This document shows, one piece after another, positions 24,781 through 33,630 of a stretch of DNA of 64,000 nucleotides. The position numbers and the translations under genes were made by a program. Numbering within the stretch: the first letter of the stretch is position 1; the number at the start of each line of letters is the position of its first letter. The stretch is from Clostridium punense (lineage in GTDB: Bacteria; Bacillota; Clostridia; Clostridiales; Clostridiaceae): the NCBI RefSeq assembly GCF_017874425.1, contig NZ_JAGGLL010000008.1:62001-126000 (forward strand). The letters are read 5' to 3'. The notes under the pieces are model-generated. The model saw only the letters and a program-made list of their open reading frames with translations, had not been told where the DNA came from and ran no database searches.

Positions 24781-26094
24781 ATGAGAGAATGCGAAGTATT
24801 GTTAATAAATCTTCCCGTAACCTTTTGGTATAAGAAGGAACTGGCAAAGGTAAATAGTATGCCGCCTTTAGGTATTTTGTATATTGCTACTGTGTTAAAT
24901 AAAAATAGTTATAACACTAAAATCTTGGATTTGGCAGTGGAATACTTTGATACTAAGGAATTAAAAGAATATCTTTTAAGATGTAACCCAAGACTAATTG
25001 GACTTAGTACTTACTGCGAATCTTGGAATTCACAGATAGCATTATGTGAACTAATTAAGGAAACTTTACCAGAATGCAAAATTTTTGCAGGAGGAGCCTT
25101 TGCTACCTTTACATATAATGAAATGCTAACTAAAAAACTTGTGGATTATGTGGTTTTGGGTGAAGGTGAGTATAGCACCTTAAAGCTGTGTAAAATCATT
25201 GATGGAGAGGAAAGCATAGATGAAATAGATGGAATAGCTTATTTGAAGGATGATGAAGTTGTAGTAAGAAATGAATTTACAAGAATAACTAACTTAGATG
25301 AACTTCCTATTCCAGACAGAGATTTAATAGATGTAAATAAGTATTTGATTCCATATACAATTAACACTGCAAGAGGATGTCCAGGGGATTGTATTTTCTG
25401 TTCCTCTCGAGCTTTCTGGGGGAAAAAAGTATATTTGAGAAGTGCGAGTAATGTTTTTAATGAAGTTATGCACTTATATGAAAAATACAAAACAAATCAA
25501 TTTTTATTGGCAGATGATACCTTTACAGCTTCTAAAAAAAGATGCTTAGACTTTTGTGAGCTTGTTAAGGATAGTGGCATTAAGTTTACTTGGGGCTGTG
25601 AAAGTAGAGCAGATGTGGTAGATGAGGAGTTAATAAAAAGAATACATGAGGCTGGCTGTAGAAAAATTCAATTTGGGCTAGAGAGCGCAGATAATGATGT
25701 GCTTAAGAAATTAAAGAAAAAAGTTACAGTAGAACAAATTGAAGAAGCAGTTAAAATAGCTTATAAGTATGATATGCATATAACAGCTTCCTTTATTATT
25801 GGACATGCCTTTGATACTAAGGAAACTATAGTTAAAACTTTGAATTTCGCAAAGTATATTAGAGACAAATATGGAGTTATGCTAGCTGCAAGTGTAAATA
25901 CACCATTCCCAGGCACCGAGCAGTATTACTCTAATGATAAGTATGGAATAAATATTCACACTAAGGATTGGAATAAGTTTCATTTAAATAATGCAATCAT
26001 TAGCACTGATAATTTAACTAGAAATGAAATTAGGTACTATTTTCAACAGGCAATAAAGTTAGCCTCAAACCAAGAAATATCCATGGAGGAATAA
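24781..26094 (+). CDS. B12-binding radical-SAM enzyme, paralogue 1
   Basis: A 437-residue class B radical-SAM protein. An N-terminal cobalamin-binding Rossmann-like domain (about 1-150: NLPVTF, MPPLGILYIA, GLSTYCE, GGAFATF, VLGEGE) precedes the radical-SAM barrel with C200, C204 and C207 (CPGDCIFC). The DxHxxG cobalamin-ligand motif is not seen, as in many B12 radical-SAM methylases. Family members methylate unactivated sp3 carbons in peptides or perform other radical chemistry. ATG follows TTAGGAGG. It is closely similar to the second copy at 28430-29740. Confidence 0.8.
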   Translation: MRECEVLLINLPVTFWYKKELAKVNSMPPLGILYIATVLNKNSYNTKILDLAVEYFDTKELKEYLLRCNPRLIGLSTYCESWNSQIALCELIKETLPECKIFAGGAFATFTYNEMLTKKLVDYVVLGEGEYSTLKLCKIIDGEESIDEIDGIAYLKDDEVVVRNEFTRITNLDELPIPDRDLIDVNKYLIPYTINTARGCPGDCIFCSSRAFWGKKVYLRSASNVFNEVMHLYEKYKTNQFLLADDTFTASKKRCLDFCELVKDSGIKFTWGCESRADVVDEELIKRIHEAGCRKIQFGLESADNDVLKKLKKKVTVEQIEEAVKIAYKYDMHITASFIIGHAFDTKETIVKTLNFAKYIRDKYGVMLAASVNTPFPGTEQYYSNDKYGINIHTKDWNKFHLNNAIISTDNLTRNEIRYYFQQAIKLASNQEISMEE

Positions 26095-26099
26095 TTATA

Positions 26100-27458
26100 A
26101 TGAATATAGATGAAAAATATTATTTTGATAATTTAGCCTTTAAAAGTATTCAGGATAAAAACCAAGTAATTTTATTTTCAGATAAGTATAAGCGTTGGTT
26201 TAGACTAAACGTTATTGGCAAACAAATTCTTGATAAAATGGACGGAAATACTACTATAAAGAACATTGCTGAAGGCATAGCTCAGGAATATGAAATCCCT
26301 TGTGAAGTTGTTTTAAAGGATGTAGATAATTTTTGCATTAAGGCATTAGATCAAGAGTTTATAGTAGAAGAAAAATCAAAAGAACTTTTAAATCATCGTG
26401 TGGACTTAAGCTTATCAAATATCTACATAGATGTGACAAATAAGTGCAATTTATCCTGTGCTTATTGTAGCAAATGTGTTAAGGATGAAGAATTAGGAGT
26501 AGATATCAACTTTAATAACTTAAAGGAATATTTAAATTTATTACTTGAAGAAAAAAAAGCTGAAGATACTATAGTGAATATTACTGGGGGAGAGCCTTTA
26601 CTTAATAAAGAATTAAGACAAATATTAGAGTACTTAAAGAGCAAAAAACTCAGAGTAATTCTGTGGACCAATGGGTTCTACTTAGATGATAGCAACATAC
26701 AATGGATAAAGGAAAACTGCACTTTTGTTGCTATACCTTTAGATTCAGTTAATGAAGAAAATAATGATAGAATAAGAGGAAAAGGCGCATATGAAGCAAG
26801 CATAAAGGCCATCAATCTTTGCAAAAAACACAATATTGATGTAATTATATCAGCTACCGCAACTGTTTTTAATATTAATGAACTAAAGGAAATAGCTATT
26901 TTAGGTGAGAGTTTGGAAGTTTATTCAATGGTTATAAACGAACCTATAAAAATTGATAGCGCTAATAATAGAATATTAGAATACTTTGATTTTCAGGAAG
27001 AGATAATCGAGGAAAAGTGGCGTGAAATTTTAGGACATACTGCGGTGCTTAGTAGCTGGCACAATTATAACTCTGATAAAGTTGTGTTTAGTGCTTGTAG
27101 AATGCAAGATACATGTTTAAATAGCGTATATAGTATTAAACAAAAGGATTCTTGTGGTGCAGGTGTAAATGAAATATCAATTAAGTGGGATGGTAGCATA
27201 TATCCATGTCATATGATGGAACTCAGTGGTTATGAAATAGATAATATGGCAAATGGTAGCATAGAAAGTTTATTAAACTATAGCAATGTTGGAATAAAAG
27301 AGCTAGATAATTGCAAGGACTGTGAGGTTAATTTTATCTGCTTAGGGGGCTGTAGAGCAAAAGCACTTTATGATACTAACAATATTTTGGGAGGAAACTC
27401 AATGTGCCAACATACTAAGAATCAAATAATCTATTCAATTTTAAGGCCAATGAGTTAG
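26100..27458 (+). CDS. Radical-SAM/SPASM peptide maturase with N-terminal RRE
   Basis: A 452-residue enzyme. Residues 1-85 are PqqD-like (WFRLNVIGKQILDKMDG), followed by the radical-SAM motif CNLSCAYC (C116, C120, C123) and VNITGGEP. The C-terminal SPASM region has CGAG, YPC and CKDC...CLGGC, enough Cys for two auxiliary 4Fe-4S clusters. SPASM maturases make thioethers, C-C or ether crosslinks, or other oxidations in peptides. The precursor core here offers no Cys or aromatic side chain, so the product type is open. It is 5 nt after the first B12 enzyme. Confidence 0.85.
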   Translation: MNIDEKYYFDNLAFKSIQDKNQVILFSDKYKRWFRLNVIGKQILDKMDGNTTIKNIAEGIAQEYEIPCEVVLKDVDNFCIKALDQEFIVEEKSKELLNHRVDLSLSNIYIDVTNKCNLSCAYCSKCVKDEELGVDINFNNLKEYLNLLLEEKKAEDTIVNITGGEPLLNKELRQILEYLKSKKLRVILWTNGFYLDDSNIQWIKENCTFVAIPLDSVNEENNDRIRGKGAYEASIKAINLCKKHNIDVIISATATVFNINELKEIAILGESLEVYSMVINEPIKIDSANNRILEYFDFQEEIIEEKWREILGHTAVLSSWHNYNSDKVVFSACRMQDTCLNSVYSIKQKDSCGAGVNEISIKWDGSIYPCHMMELSGYEIDNMANGSIESLLNYSNVGIKELDNCKDCEVNFICLGGCRAKALYDTNNILGGNSMCQHTKNQIIYSILRPMS

Positions 27459-27473
27459 GTATGTAAGTAATAT

Positions 27474-28433
27474 ATGGAATGGTTAAATAAGGATGTTACA
27501 ATATATGATTTAATTAATGATCACTATAGATTAAGTCTATGGGGACTAAGGTGTATTAATATTGAAAAAACCTGGGGTCTATGTGATGAGAAAAAATTGA
27601 GTGAAGTAATAGTTGGATTAATTGACTCAGGGGTAGAAGCAGAACATGAGGATTTAAATGGAAATGTTATTGAAGGGTATAATTTTATCCATAATAGCAG
27701 GGATACTTGTGATGAATTTGGCCATGGCACAAATGTTGCAGGCGTAATTGCTGCTAAAAAAAACAATGGAGTAGGAATTGCTGGAGTAGCTGATGGTGTT
27801 AAAATAGTGCCGTTAAAAGTTGTAAATAAAAATGGTAAGGCACATATCATGGATGTAGTTCGAGCTATTTATTGGGCTATAGAGAATAATGTCCATATTA
27901 TTAATCTTAGTATGGGAGTTGAAGTTATTAGTAGTGATGAAATGAATTTAGTTCGGTTAGCACATATTAATGCTTTAAAGGTAGCCATAAGTAAAGCAAT
28001 TGAAAATTCTATTATTATAATTAGTTCTGCAGGTAATAATGGTGAGGATAGTATTGATTTTCCTGCCAGTTTAAACAGCGTCATTGCTGTTGGTTCTGTG
28101 GGAGTACACAAGGTAAATGACACCTTTATCCTAGAAAAATCGGAATTTAATAACAGTGGGAAAAAGGATATAATTTACGCCCCAGGAGAGGACATTTACA
28201 CAACCTTTATTAATAACACTTATAGCCACACTAAAGGCACTTCTATTGCTGCTGGTTTTGTTACTGGCATAGTTGCATATATGAAATTAATAGATCCTAA
28301 ATTAAATCAAGAAAAGGCTAAGGAATTAATTTTTAAAAGTGCACATATAATTTCTAATCATAAGGAAGAAATACCCTTTATTAATGCAGATAATATAATG
28401 ATTTCCATGTGGAGAGAGAAGGTGAATAAATGA
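27474..28433 (+). CDS. Cytoplasmic subtilisin-like (S8) protease of the RiPP cluster
   Basis: A 319-residue S8 peptidase with a full triad: D51 (GLIDSG), H84 (GHGTNVAGVIA), the oxyanion Asn in SSAGNNG and S257 (GTSIAAGFVTG). There is no signal peptide or prodomain, so it probably acts in the cytoplasm, likely removing the leader before export. It begins 15 nt after the SPASM gene with a weak ribosome site. Its TGA overlaps the ATG of the second B12 enzyme (ATGA), so the two are translationally coupled. Confidence 0.85.
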   Translation: MEWLNKDVTIYDLINDHYRLSLWGLRCINIEKTWGLCDEKKLSEVIVGLIDSGVEAEHEDLNGNVIEGYNFIHNSRDTCDEFGHGTNVAGVIAAKKNNGVGIAGVADGVKIVPLKVVNKNGKAHIMDVVRAIYWAIENNVHIINLSMGVEVISSDEMNLVRLAHINALKVAISKAIENSIIIISSAGNNGEDSIDFPASLNSVIAVGSVGVHKVNDTFILEKSEFNNSGKKDIIYAPGEDIYTTFINNTYSHTKGTSIAAGFVTGIVAYMKLIDPKLNQEKAKELIFKSAHIISNHKEEIPFINADNIMISMWREKVNK

Positions 28434-29740
28434 AAGATATAGATGTAATGATTATTAATTTGTTTACTGAGGAAAGCATGAGCATAGACTCAACGGGGTC
28501 TAAAATAAGTACAATGCCGCCACTTGGGCAACTCTACATTTCTTCAGTATTACAAAGCAATGGCTATGAGGTTATGGTTTTAGACTTAGGCGTTGAAAAC
28601 ATGAGCAATAAGCAAATTCTAGAAAAGATTCAACAGCACTCACCAAAGATTGTTGGATTTTCAAGTTATTATGGTAGCTGGAGTATGTTGAAAGAAATAA
28701 CTACTCTTATTAAGAGAGAATTTGAGGATATTGTTATTACTGTTGGAGGTAATAGTGCTACTTTCAACTATGAAGAAATATTGAATGAAATGAAGGTTAA
28801 TTACATTATATTAGGGGAGGGGGAATTTTCTTTCTTAAAATTATGTGATTATGTCATTAGAGAAACTATACCTTTAGAACACGTAGAGGGGATTGCATAT
28901 AAACAAGATAATAGCATTAGAAAAACTGAGGTTAAACGAATAAGTAATTTAGATGAACTTCCTTTTCCTAATAGGGAATTGATTAAGCTTCATAGATATA
29001 GGCACCCATTTACTATTGCTACAGCAAGAGGGTGTATTGGAAAGTGTATATTTTGTTCCTCTCAAGCCTTTTGGAAGGATAAAATAACTTTTAGAAGTAT
29101 TGATAACGTTATTTTGGAATTAGAACATATTAAAAATAAGTTTGATGCAAAGGAATTTTTTATAATTGATGATACCTTTACATTAAATAAAGCCAGAGTA
29201 CTAGAGTTTTGTGATAAACTAATTAAGAAGGACTTAAGTTTTTACTGGTTCTGCGAATCCAGAGTAGATGTGATTTCAGAAGAGGTTTTAATAGCAATGT
29301 ATGAAGCCGGGTGCAGATGGATACAATTTGGTATGGAGAGTGGCAATGATGAAATTCTAGCTGGAATAAGAAAAAACATTAGTTTTAGTGAAATTGAAGA
29401 GGCTATTAGGTTAGCTACAAATATTGGATTTAGAATAAATCTTTCACTAATTATAGGACATCATTTGGACACTAAAGACACAATTAAGGAAACCTTAGAA
29501 AAGGCAAAGTATTTAAAAAGAAAATATCAGGTTAATGTTCTTGCCGGAATAAATACCCCTTATCCAGGCACTGAGGTGTTTGAAAAAAGAGATGAGTACG
29601 GATTGAAAATACTTACAAAAAATTGGGATAGGTACAAAATGGACAATCCTGTTATGGATACTAAATATTTAAAAGCCAATGAACTTAAAAGGCTGCATTT
29701 TAATTTTATGAAGGAATTAGAGCATATGGATAGGAGTTAG
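28430..29740 (+). CDS. B12-binding radical-SAM enzyme, paralogue 2
   Basis: A 436-residue paralogue of the enzyme at 24781: same architecture, cobalamin domain (MPPLGQLYI, GFSSYYGSW, GGNSATFNYEE) and radical-SAM motif with C202, C206 and C209 (CIGKCIFC), followed by the shared FCSS-AFW sequence. Two copies in one cluster suggest distinct target residues or successive methylations. The start overlaps the protease stop; the exporter follows after 4 nt. Confidence 0.8.
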   Translation: MKDIDVMIINLFTEESMSIDSTGSKISTMPPLGQLYISSVLQSNGYEVMVLDLGVENMSNKQILEKIQQHSPKIVGFSSYYGSWSMLKEITTLIKREFEDIVITVGGNSATFNYEEILNEMKVNYIILGEGEFSFLKLCDYVIRETIPLEHVEGIAYKQDNSIRKTEVKRISNLDELPFPNRELIKLHRYRHPFTIATARGCIGKCIFCSSQAFWKDKITFRSIDNVILELEHIKNKFDAKEFFIIDDTFTLNKARVLEFCDKLIKKDLSFYWFCESRVDVISEEVLIAMYEAGCRWIQFGMESGNDEILAGIRKNISFSEIEEAIRLATNIGFRINLSLIIGHHLDTKDTIKETLEKAKYLKRKYQVNVLAGINTPYPGTEVFEKRDEYGLKILTKNWDRYKMDNPVMDTKYLKANELKRLHFNFMKELEHMDRS

Positions 29741-29744
29741 TTTC

Positions 29745-31433
29745 ATGAGAAAATATCTATTAATGAAGAAGACAAAAGTAGTTAGTGCTTGCATTATGAC
29801 TATCTTTGCAGTAATTGGGGGAGTTTATTTTTCTCTAATTATGAAAGAGATTATTGACTATATAAGTGCTGGTGAATTTCAGCTGTTAAATAGAAGAATT
29901 CCATATTATATTGGATACCTTATATTAATTAGTATTATATCCTTTATAAATAGGGTTTTTATTAATAATTATCTTAAAAGTGTGATTATTAAACTTAAAT
30001 ATGATATCTTCAAGTCAACAATGGACCAAGACTTTGTTAATTTTCAAAAAAAGAATATTGGGGAATATATTTCAGTTTATGATAATGATGTTAGTATGAT
30101 AAATGATAATTATTTTTTTAATTGGTTTGAGATAATATCAAGTATTTCAGCATTAACTTTAAATATAATTTTTGCTTTAGTATTAAATGTGAGAATGACG
30201 TTAATAGTTATTTTAGCTAGTATATTATTATTTTCATTACCAATGATGTTTTCAGGATATATTGGAAGGTTAAGAGAAAACCTATTGCATTCTTATGGTG
30301 AGTTTAATAGTAAACTAAAGGATTATTTAACGGGATTTGAAACTATTAAGTACCATTTAAGTCTAAATTCCATTTTAAAAAGATTTAAGAAAACAAATGA
30401 AGAACTAGAAAAAAGAAATGTAAAATATGTAATATCCATCGCAACCTTAGATATTATTATGGGTATAATTTCTTTTGCAATAATTATTATTGTACTCCTT
30501 GTGGGAAGTAAGTATGTAATAAGTAAGGAGCTTACAGTTGGTGGACTTATTGCACTAATACAAATATTAAATGGAGTTACTCAAAGTGCCTCAGAGCTTT
30601 CTAGCCAACTAAGCAAATTAGCTTCTATTAAGGAAACAGTGAAAAAAGTTGAAGGTTTAATTGTAGTTAATGAAACTCATGAAACAGCTACAGGTATAAA
30701 CAACTTCAAGGAAAATATTAGCTTTAATAACGTATCTTTTTCTTATAATGGTAAGGATAATATCTTAGAAAACTTAAATTTGGTTCTAGAAAAGAAAAAG
30801 AAATATGCAGTTATTGGAGAGTCTGGGTCTGGAAAATCCACAATAATAAGGCTATTATCAAAATACTACAATGACTACAGTGGAGAGATAAAAATAGATG
30901 ATGTAGATGTTAAAGAGGTTTCTTTAATTAACTTATATGAAGTATTATCTATAGTTCCACAAAACATCCATCTATTTAATGATACCTTAAGATATAATTT
31001 ATCCTTTGATAAAGATATTAGTGAATTAAACATTTCTCAATTTGAACTTCAAAAGCTTATTGATTCAAATAAGCAAAAACTAGATATGATAATAGGTGAG
31101 AACTCAACCAATATTTCAGGGGGAGAAAAGCAACGAATTGGAATTGCTCGGGGATTTTTAAGAAAGACTCCAATAATGATTCTAGATGAATCAACTTCCA
31201 GCATGGACAATTTAACCTCTAGAAAAATTCAAGAAGTATTATTAAATGAACCTGAACTTACATTAGTGAGTGTACTTCATAACCTTGATAGTGAAATATT
31301 AAAAAAGTATGACAGTATAATACTAATTCAAAATGGAGCAGTAAAAGAAATGGGCACCTTTGAACAGTGTGTAAAAAACAATAAGGAATTAGCACGAATG
31401 GTTGGAAATATAGCTTACATCCCTGAACCTTAA
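29745..31433 (+). CDS. ABC transporter, fused membrane and ATPase domains (peptide exporter)
   Basis: A 562-residue half-transporter: an N-terminal region with about six membrane segments (residues 10-300) and a nucleotide-binding domain with Walker A GESGSGKST (about 357), signature ISGGEKQR (about 455) and Walker B IMILDEST (about 476). It lacks an N-terminal C39 peptidase domain, so leader removal must be done elsewhere, in keeping with the cluster's S8 protease. Predicted to export the mature peptide. Last gene of the operon. Confidence 0.85.
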   Translation: MRKYLLMKKTKVVSACIMTIFAVIGGVYFSLIMKEIIDYISAGEFQLLNRRIPYYIGYLILISIISFINRVFINNYLKSVIIKLKYDIFKSTMDQDFVNFQKKNIGEYISVYDNDVSMINDNYFFNWFEIISSISALTLNIIFALVLNVRMTLIVILASILLFSLPMMFSGYIGRLRENLLHSYGEFNSKLKDYLTGFETIKYHLSLNSILKRFKKTNEELEKRNVKYVISIATLDIIMGIISFAIIIIVLLVGSKYVISKELTVGGLIALIQILNGVTQSASELSSQLSKLASIKETVKKVEGLIVVNETHETATGINNFKENISFNNVSFSYNGKDNILENLNLVLEKKKKYAVIGESGSGKSTIIRLLSKYYNDYSGEIKIDDVDVKEVSLINLYEVLSIVPQNIHLFNDTLRYNLSFDKDISELNISQFELQKLIDSNKQKLDMIIGENSTNISGGEKQRIGIARGFLRKTPIMILDESTSSMDNLTSRKIQEVLLNEPELTLVSVLHNLDSEILKKYDSIILIQNGAVKEMGTFEQCVKNNKELARMVGNIAYIPEP

Positions 31434-31456
31434 GGTATGGGGATGTAAGCTTTTTT
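31413..31456 (+). terminator. Terminator of the RiPP operon
   Basis: GCTTACATCC (inside the exporter's last codons) pairs perfectly with GGATGTAAGC, then T6. The stem begins before the stop codon. Confidence 0.75.
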
Positions 31457-31943
31457 ATATAGGAAAATGATAAGATTGTTAAAGTCACGAGGATATAATA
31501 TAGAAAAACATGAAGTAATTTAACAATATAAAAACTAAATAAAGAGTTTGTCCCATTTAGAAATTAAATGGGTGTAGTATTCTATTGCCTAAAATATTAA
31601 TATGAAGTTCTTCACTGAGTTTAATAGCAAGCTGTGAGTGCCAGAGGTTTTGATATAAATAAACAAAAGTTTTAAGGAAAATTTGTATTTTATAGGAATA
31701 GGAAGAAGAATTTTATGTTAGAATTTAACTATGAAGTCTTAATAAAGGCTCACCTCCATTTATAAAGAAACAACTTTAACAATTTATAATTATTAAAAGA
31801 TGCTGTTTCTCTAAAGTAGTTAAGCAGCCTCAAAGATATAAAAATATGAATTTTAGTTTCAAATTTTAAAGCTCAGTATTATATGGATACCACAATGGTG
31901 AGCTTGTTTATCTATAAATTAAAAAATATTAGGAGTAATTAGT
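31457..31943. other. Intergenic region without recognised content
   Basis: 487 nt, AT-rich. It holds one small hairpin (CCCATTTA / TAAATGGG, 31552-31572) and no T-tail. No open frame or gene remnant could be supported. Confidence 0.3.
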
Positions 31944-33284
31944 ATGAGTAATAGAAAAGTACCAAAAGCAATGGAAGAGAAGTTTAATGAAACAAGTAAA
32001 ATTATTGAGGAGTTTTGTAGTGAGCACTTAAATCATGAGTATGAAGATTTATGTGTTGATTTATGTGCAGCACTATGTAGAAAAAGGCCATCACCCCTAG
32101 AGAAGGGGAGAGCTAAAACCTGGGCTTGTGCCATCGTTCACGCCATAGGAAGTGCTAACTTTTTATTTGATCCAGAGCAAGACCCGCACATGAAAGCTAA
32201 GGACTTATATTTAAATTTTGGAGTGAGTAGTAGCAGTGGAGGAACAAAATCCAGGGAAATTCAAGAACTCATGGATGTAAACTTTTTTAATGGACAGTGG
32301 ACACTGCCAAGTAAACTTGAAGATAATCCTATGATTTGGCAGCTATCAGTTAATGGTTTAATAATTGATGTTAGAAATGCCCCAAGAGAACTGCAGGAAG
32401 AGGCTTATAGACAAGGGTTAATTCCGTATATCCCAGCAGATAAAGATAAGGAAGATAAAAAAAGGGAAGATAAGGCATCTAAATGTCAAGGAAGTAAAAT
32501 AATTGAGTTTCCTGGGAATAAAACCAAAAGCAAAAGAAAGAAAAACCTTACTGAAAAGGAAAGAAAACAACTTGCGGATGAGATTATTTCTGGAGTTTAT
32601 GAGTGTGACTATGCTGATGAAGCTATTGAACTTGCAAAGGAAGCATTAGAAATGTATGAAAATTGTTCACAAGCTTACATAGTTTTAGGAGACGTTTCAG
32701 ATTGCAGCAATTTAGAAAGAAAAGCTTATTTTCAAAAGGCTGTTGAAGCTGCAAAAAACGAATTAGGTAAGGAATTTGAAGAGTTAAAGGGACATTTTTG
32801 GCTTGCTCATGAAACTAGACCCTATATGATGGCTAAAGCTAATCTTGCACATTATTTATGGGATATTGGTCATAGAAGTGAAGCAATAAAAGAAGCAAAA
32901 GAAATGCTACAGCTTAATCCAAATGACAATCAAGGAATTAGGTGGCTTATTGTTAATTGGTTAATACTAGAAAATGATTCCTACATAGAAGAGTTATTAA
33001 AGTTCTACGAAGATGATGCATCAGCTTCCATAATTTTTAGTAAAGCCTTATTAGAGTTTAAGAAGGGCAATAATAAAGAAGCTGAAAAAGCCTTGAAAGA
33101 AGCTAAAAACCATAATCCTCATGTTATACCTTACTTAATTGGAAAGAAAAAGTTACCAAAGCAACCCCCTGAGTATATGGGGTTTGGTGATGATTTAGAA
33201 GCTCAATCTTACGTATTCGACGGTGGCTATGAAGCTTGGAAAAATACTGAGGGAGCTATTGCTTGGATTAAAACAATAAAGTAA
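31944..33284 (+). CDS. DUF6398-like and TPR-repeat protein
   Basis: A 446-residue protein. The N-terminal about 140 residues (FCSEHLNHEYEDLC, KTWACAIVHAIGSANFLFD, FGVSSSSGGTKSREI) resemble DUF6398, a helical domain with a helix-turn-helix-like end. A Lys-rich linker follows (about 165-205). The C-terminal half has TPR-like helices (EAIELAKEALEMYENCSQAY and EAIKEAKEMLQLNPNDNQG). A role in protein interaction is likely; the function is unknown. ATG follows ATTAGGAG. Single gene with its own terminator. Confidence 0.65.
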   Translation: MSNRKVPKAMEEKFNETSKIIEEFCSEHLNHEYEDLCVDLCAALCRKRPSPLEKGRAKTWACAIVHAIGSANFLFDPEQDPHMKAKDLYLNFGVSSSSGGTKSREIQELMDVNFFNGQWTLPSKLEDNPMIWQLSVNGLIIDVRNAPRELQEEAYRQGLIPYIPADKDKEDKKREDKASKCQGSKIIEFPGNKTKSKRKKNLTEKERKQLADEIISGVYECDYADEAIELAKEALEMYENCSQAYIVLGDVSDCSNLERKAYFQKAVEAAKNELGKEFEELKGHFWLAHETRPYMMAKANLAHYLWDIGHRSEAIKEAKEMLQLNPNDNQGIRWLIVNWLILENDSYIEELLKFYEDDASASIIFSKALLEFKKGNNKEAEKALKEAKNHNPHVIPYLIGKKKLPKQPPEYMGFGDDLEAQSYVFDGGYEAWKNTEGAIAWIKTIK

Positions 33285-33321
33285 ATAAGGTCCAAAAATC
33301 CTCTGAAGTTAGATTCTAAAT

Positions 33322-33359
33322 AAAATCCATGGTGAAATAATTAAGCCATGGATTTTTTT
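33322..33359 (+). terminator. Rho-independent terminator
   Basis: An 11-bp stem AAAATCCATGG / CCATGGATTTT with a T-rich tail, 38 nt after the DUF6398 gene. Confidence 0.75.
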
Positions 33360-33527
33360 ATATACCTTTGAATAAAACATATCATTCTGTACAAGCTTAA
33401 AATAGGAAAGGGCCTATTGCTTTATGACTTAATTTTGGACCTTTACAATGAATTGTAGTGAACAAAGGTTTGTATTATGTATGTCTTACTGTTAAAATTG
33501 TTATATAGAGGTACAGGATTGAATTTA

Positions 33528-33622
33528 ACTTATTAGTGTCCACAAACCCTTAAGGGAAATAGAGTAGGAAGCATGTATAAGGAAGTTTTAATTCTGGTTT
33601 TACATACAAAGATTAAGGGAAG
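33528..33622 (+). ncRNA. Structured leader repeat, copy A (upstream of jetD)
   Basis: One of three related sequences (others at 34662-34762 and 57516-57610). The shared frame is AACTTATT, then CCCTTAAGGGAA, TAG-GTAGGA, GTATAAG, TTAA, CTGGTT and a 3' TTAAGGG. An outer stem CCCTTAA / TTAAGGG can close an inner stem (AATAG...CTGGTT) and a small hairpin. It ends 9 nt before the jetD start. Family unknown; it could be a leader RNA or a small mobile repeat. Confidence 0.5.
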
Positions 33623-33630
33623 GTATTTTT

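Noticed and set aside
31690-31760. Possible fourth copy of the structured leader repeat
   Set aside because: Only scattered short matches (TAGGAA, TTAATAAAGG) and no matching stems; too weak.
33528-33622. Known riboswitch (TPP, purine, preQ1, c-di-GMP, T-box) in the jetD leader
   Set aside because: None of the conserved core motifs of those classes is present; only a repeat of unknown family is claimed.
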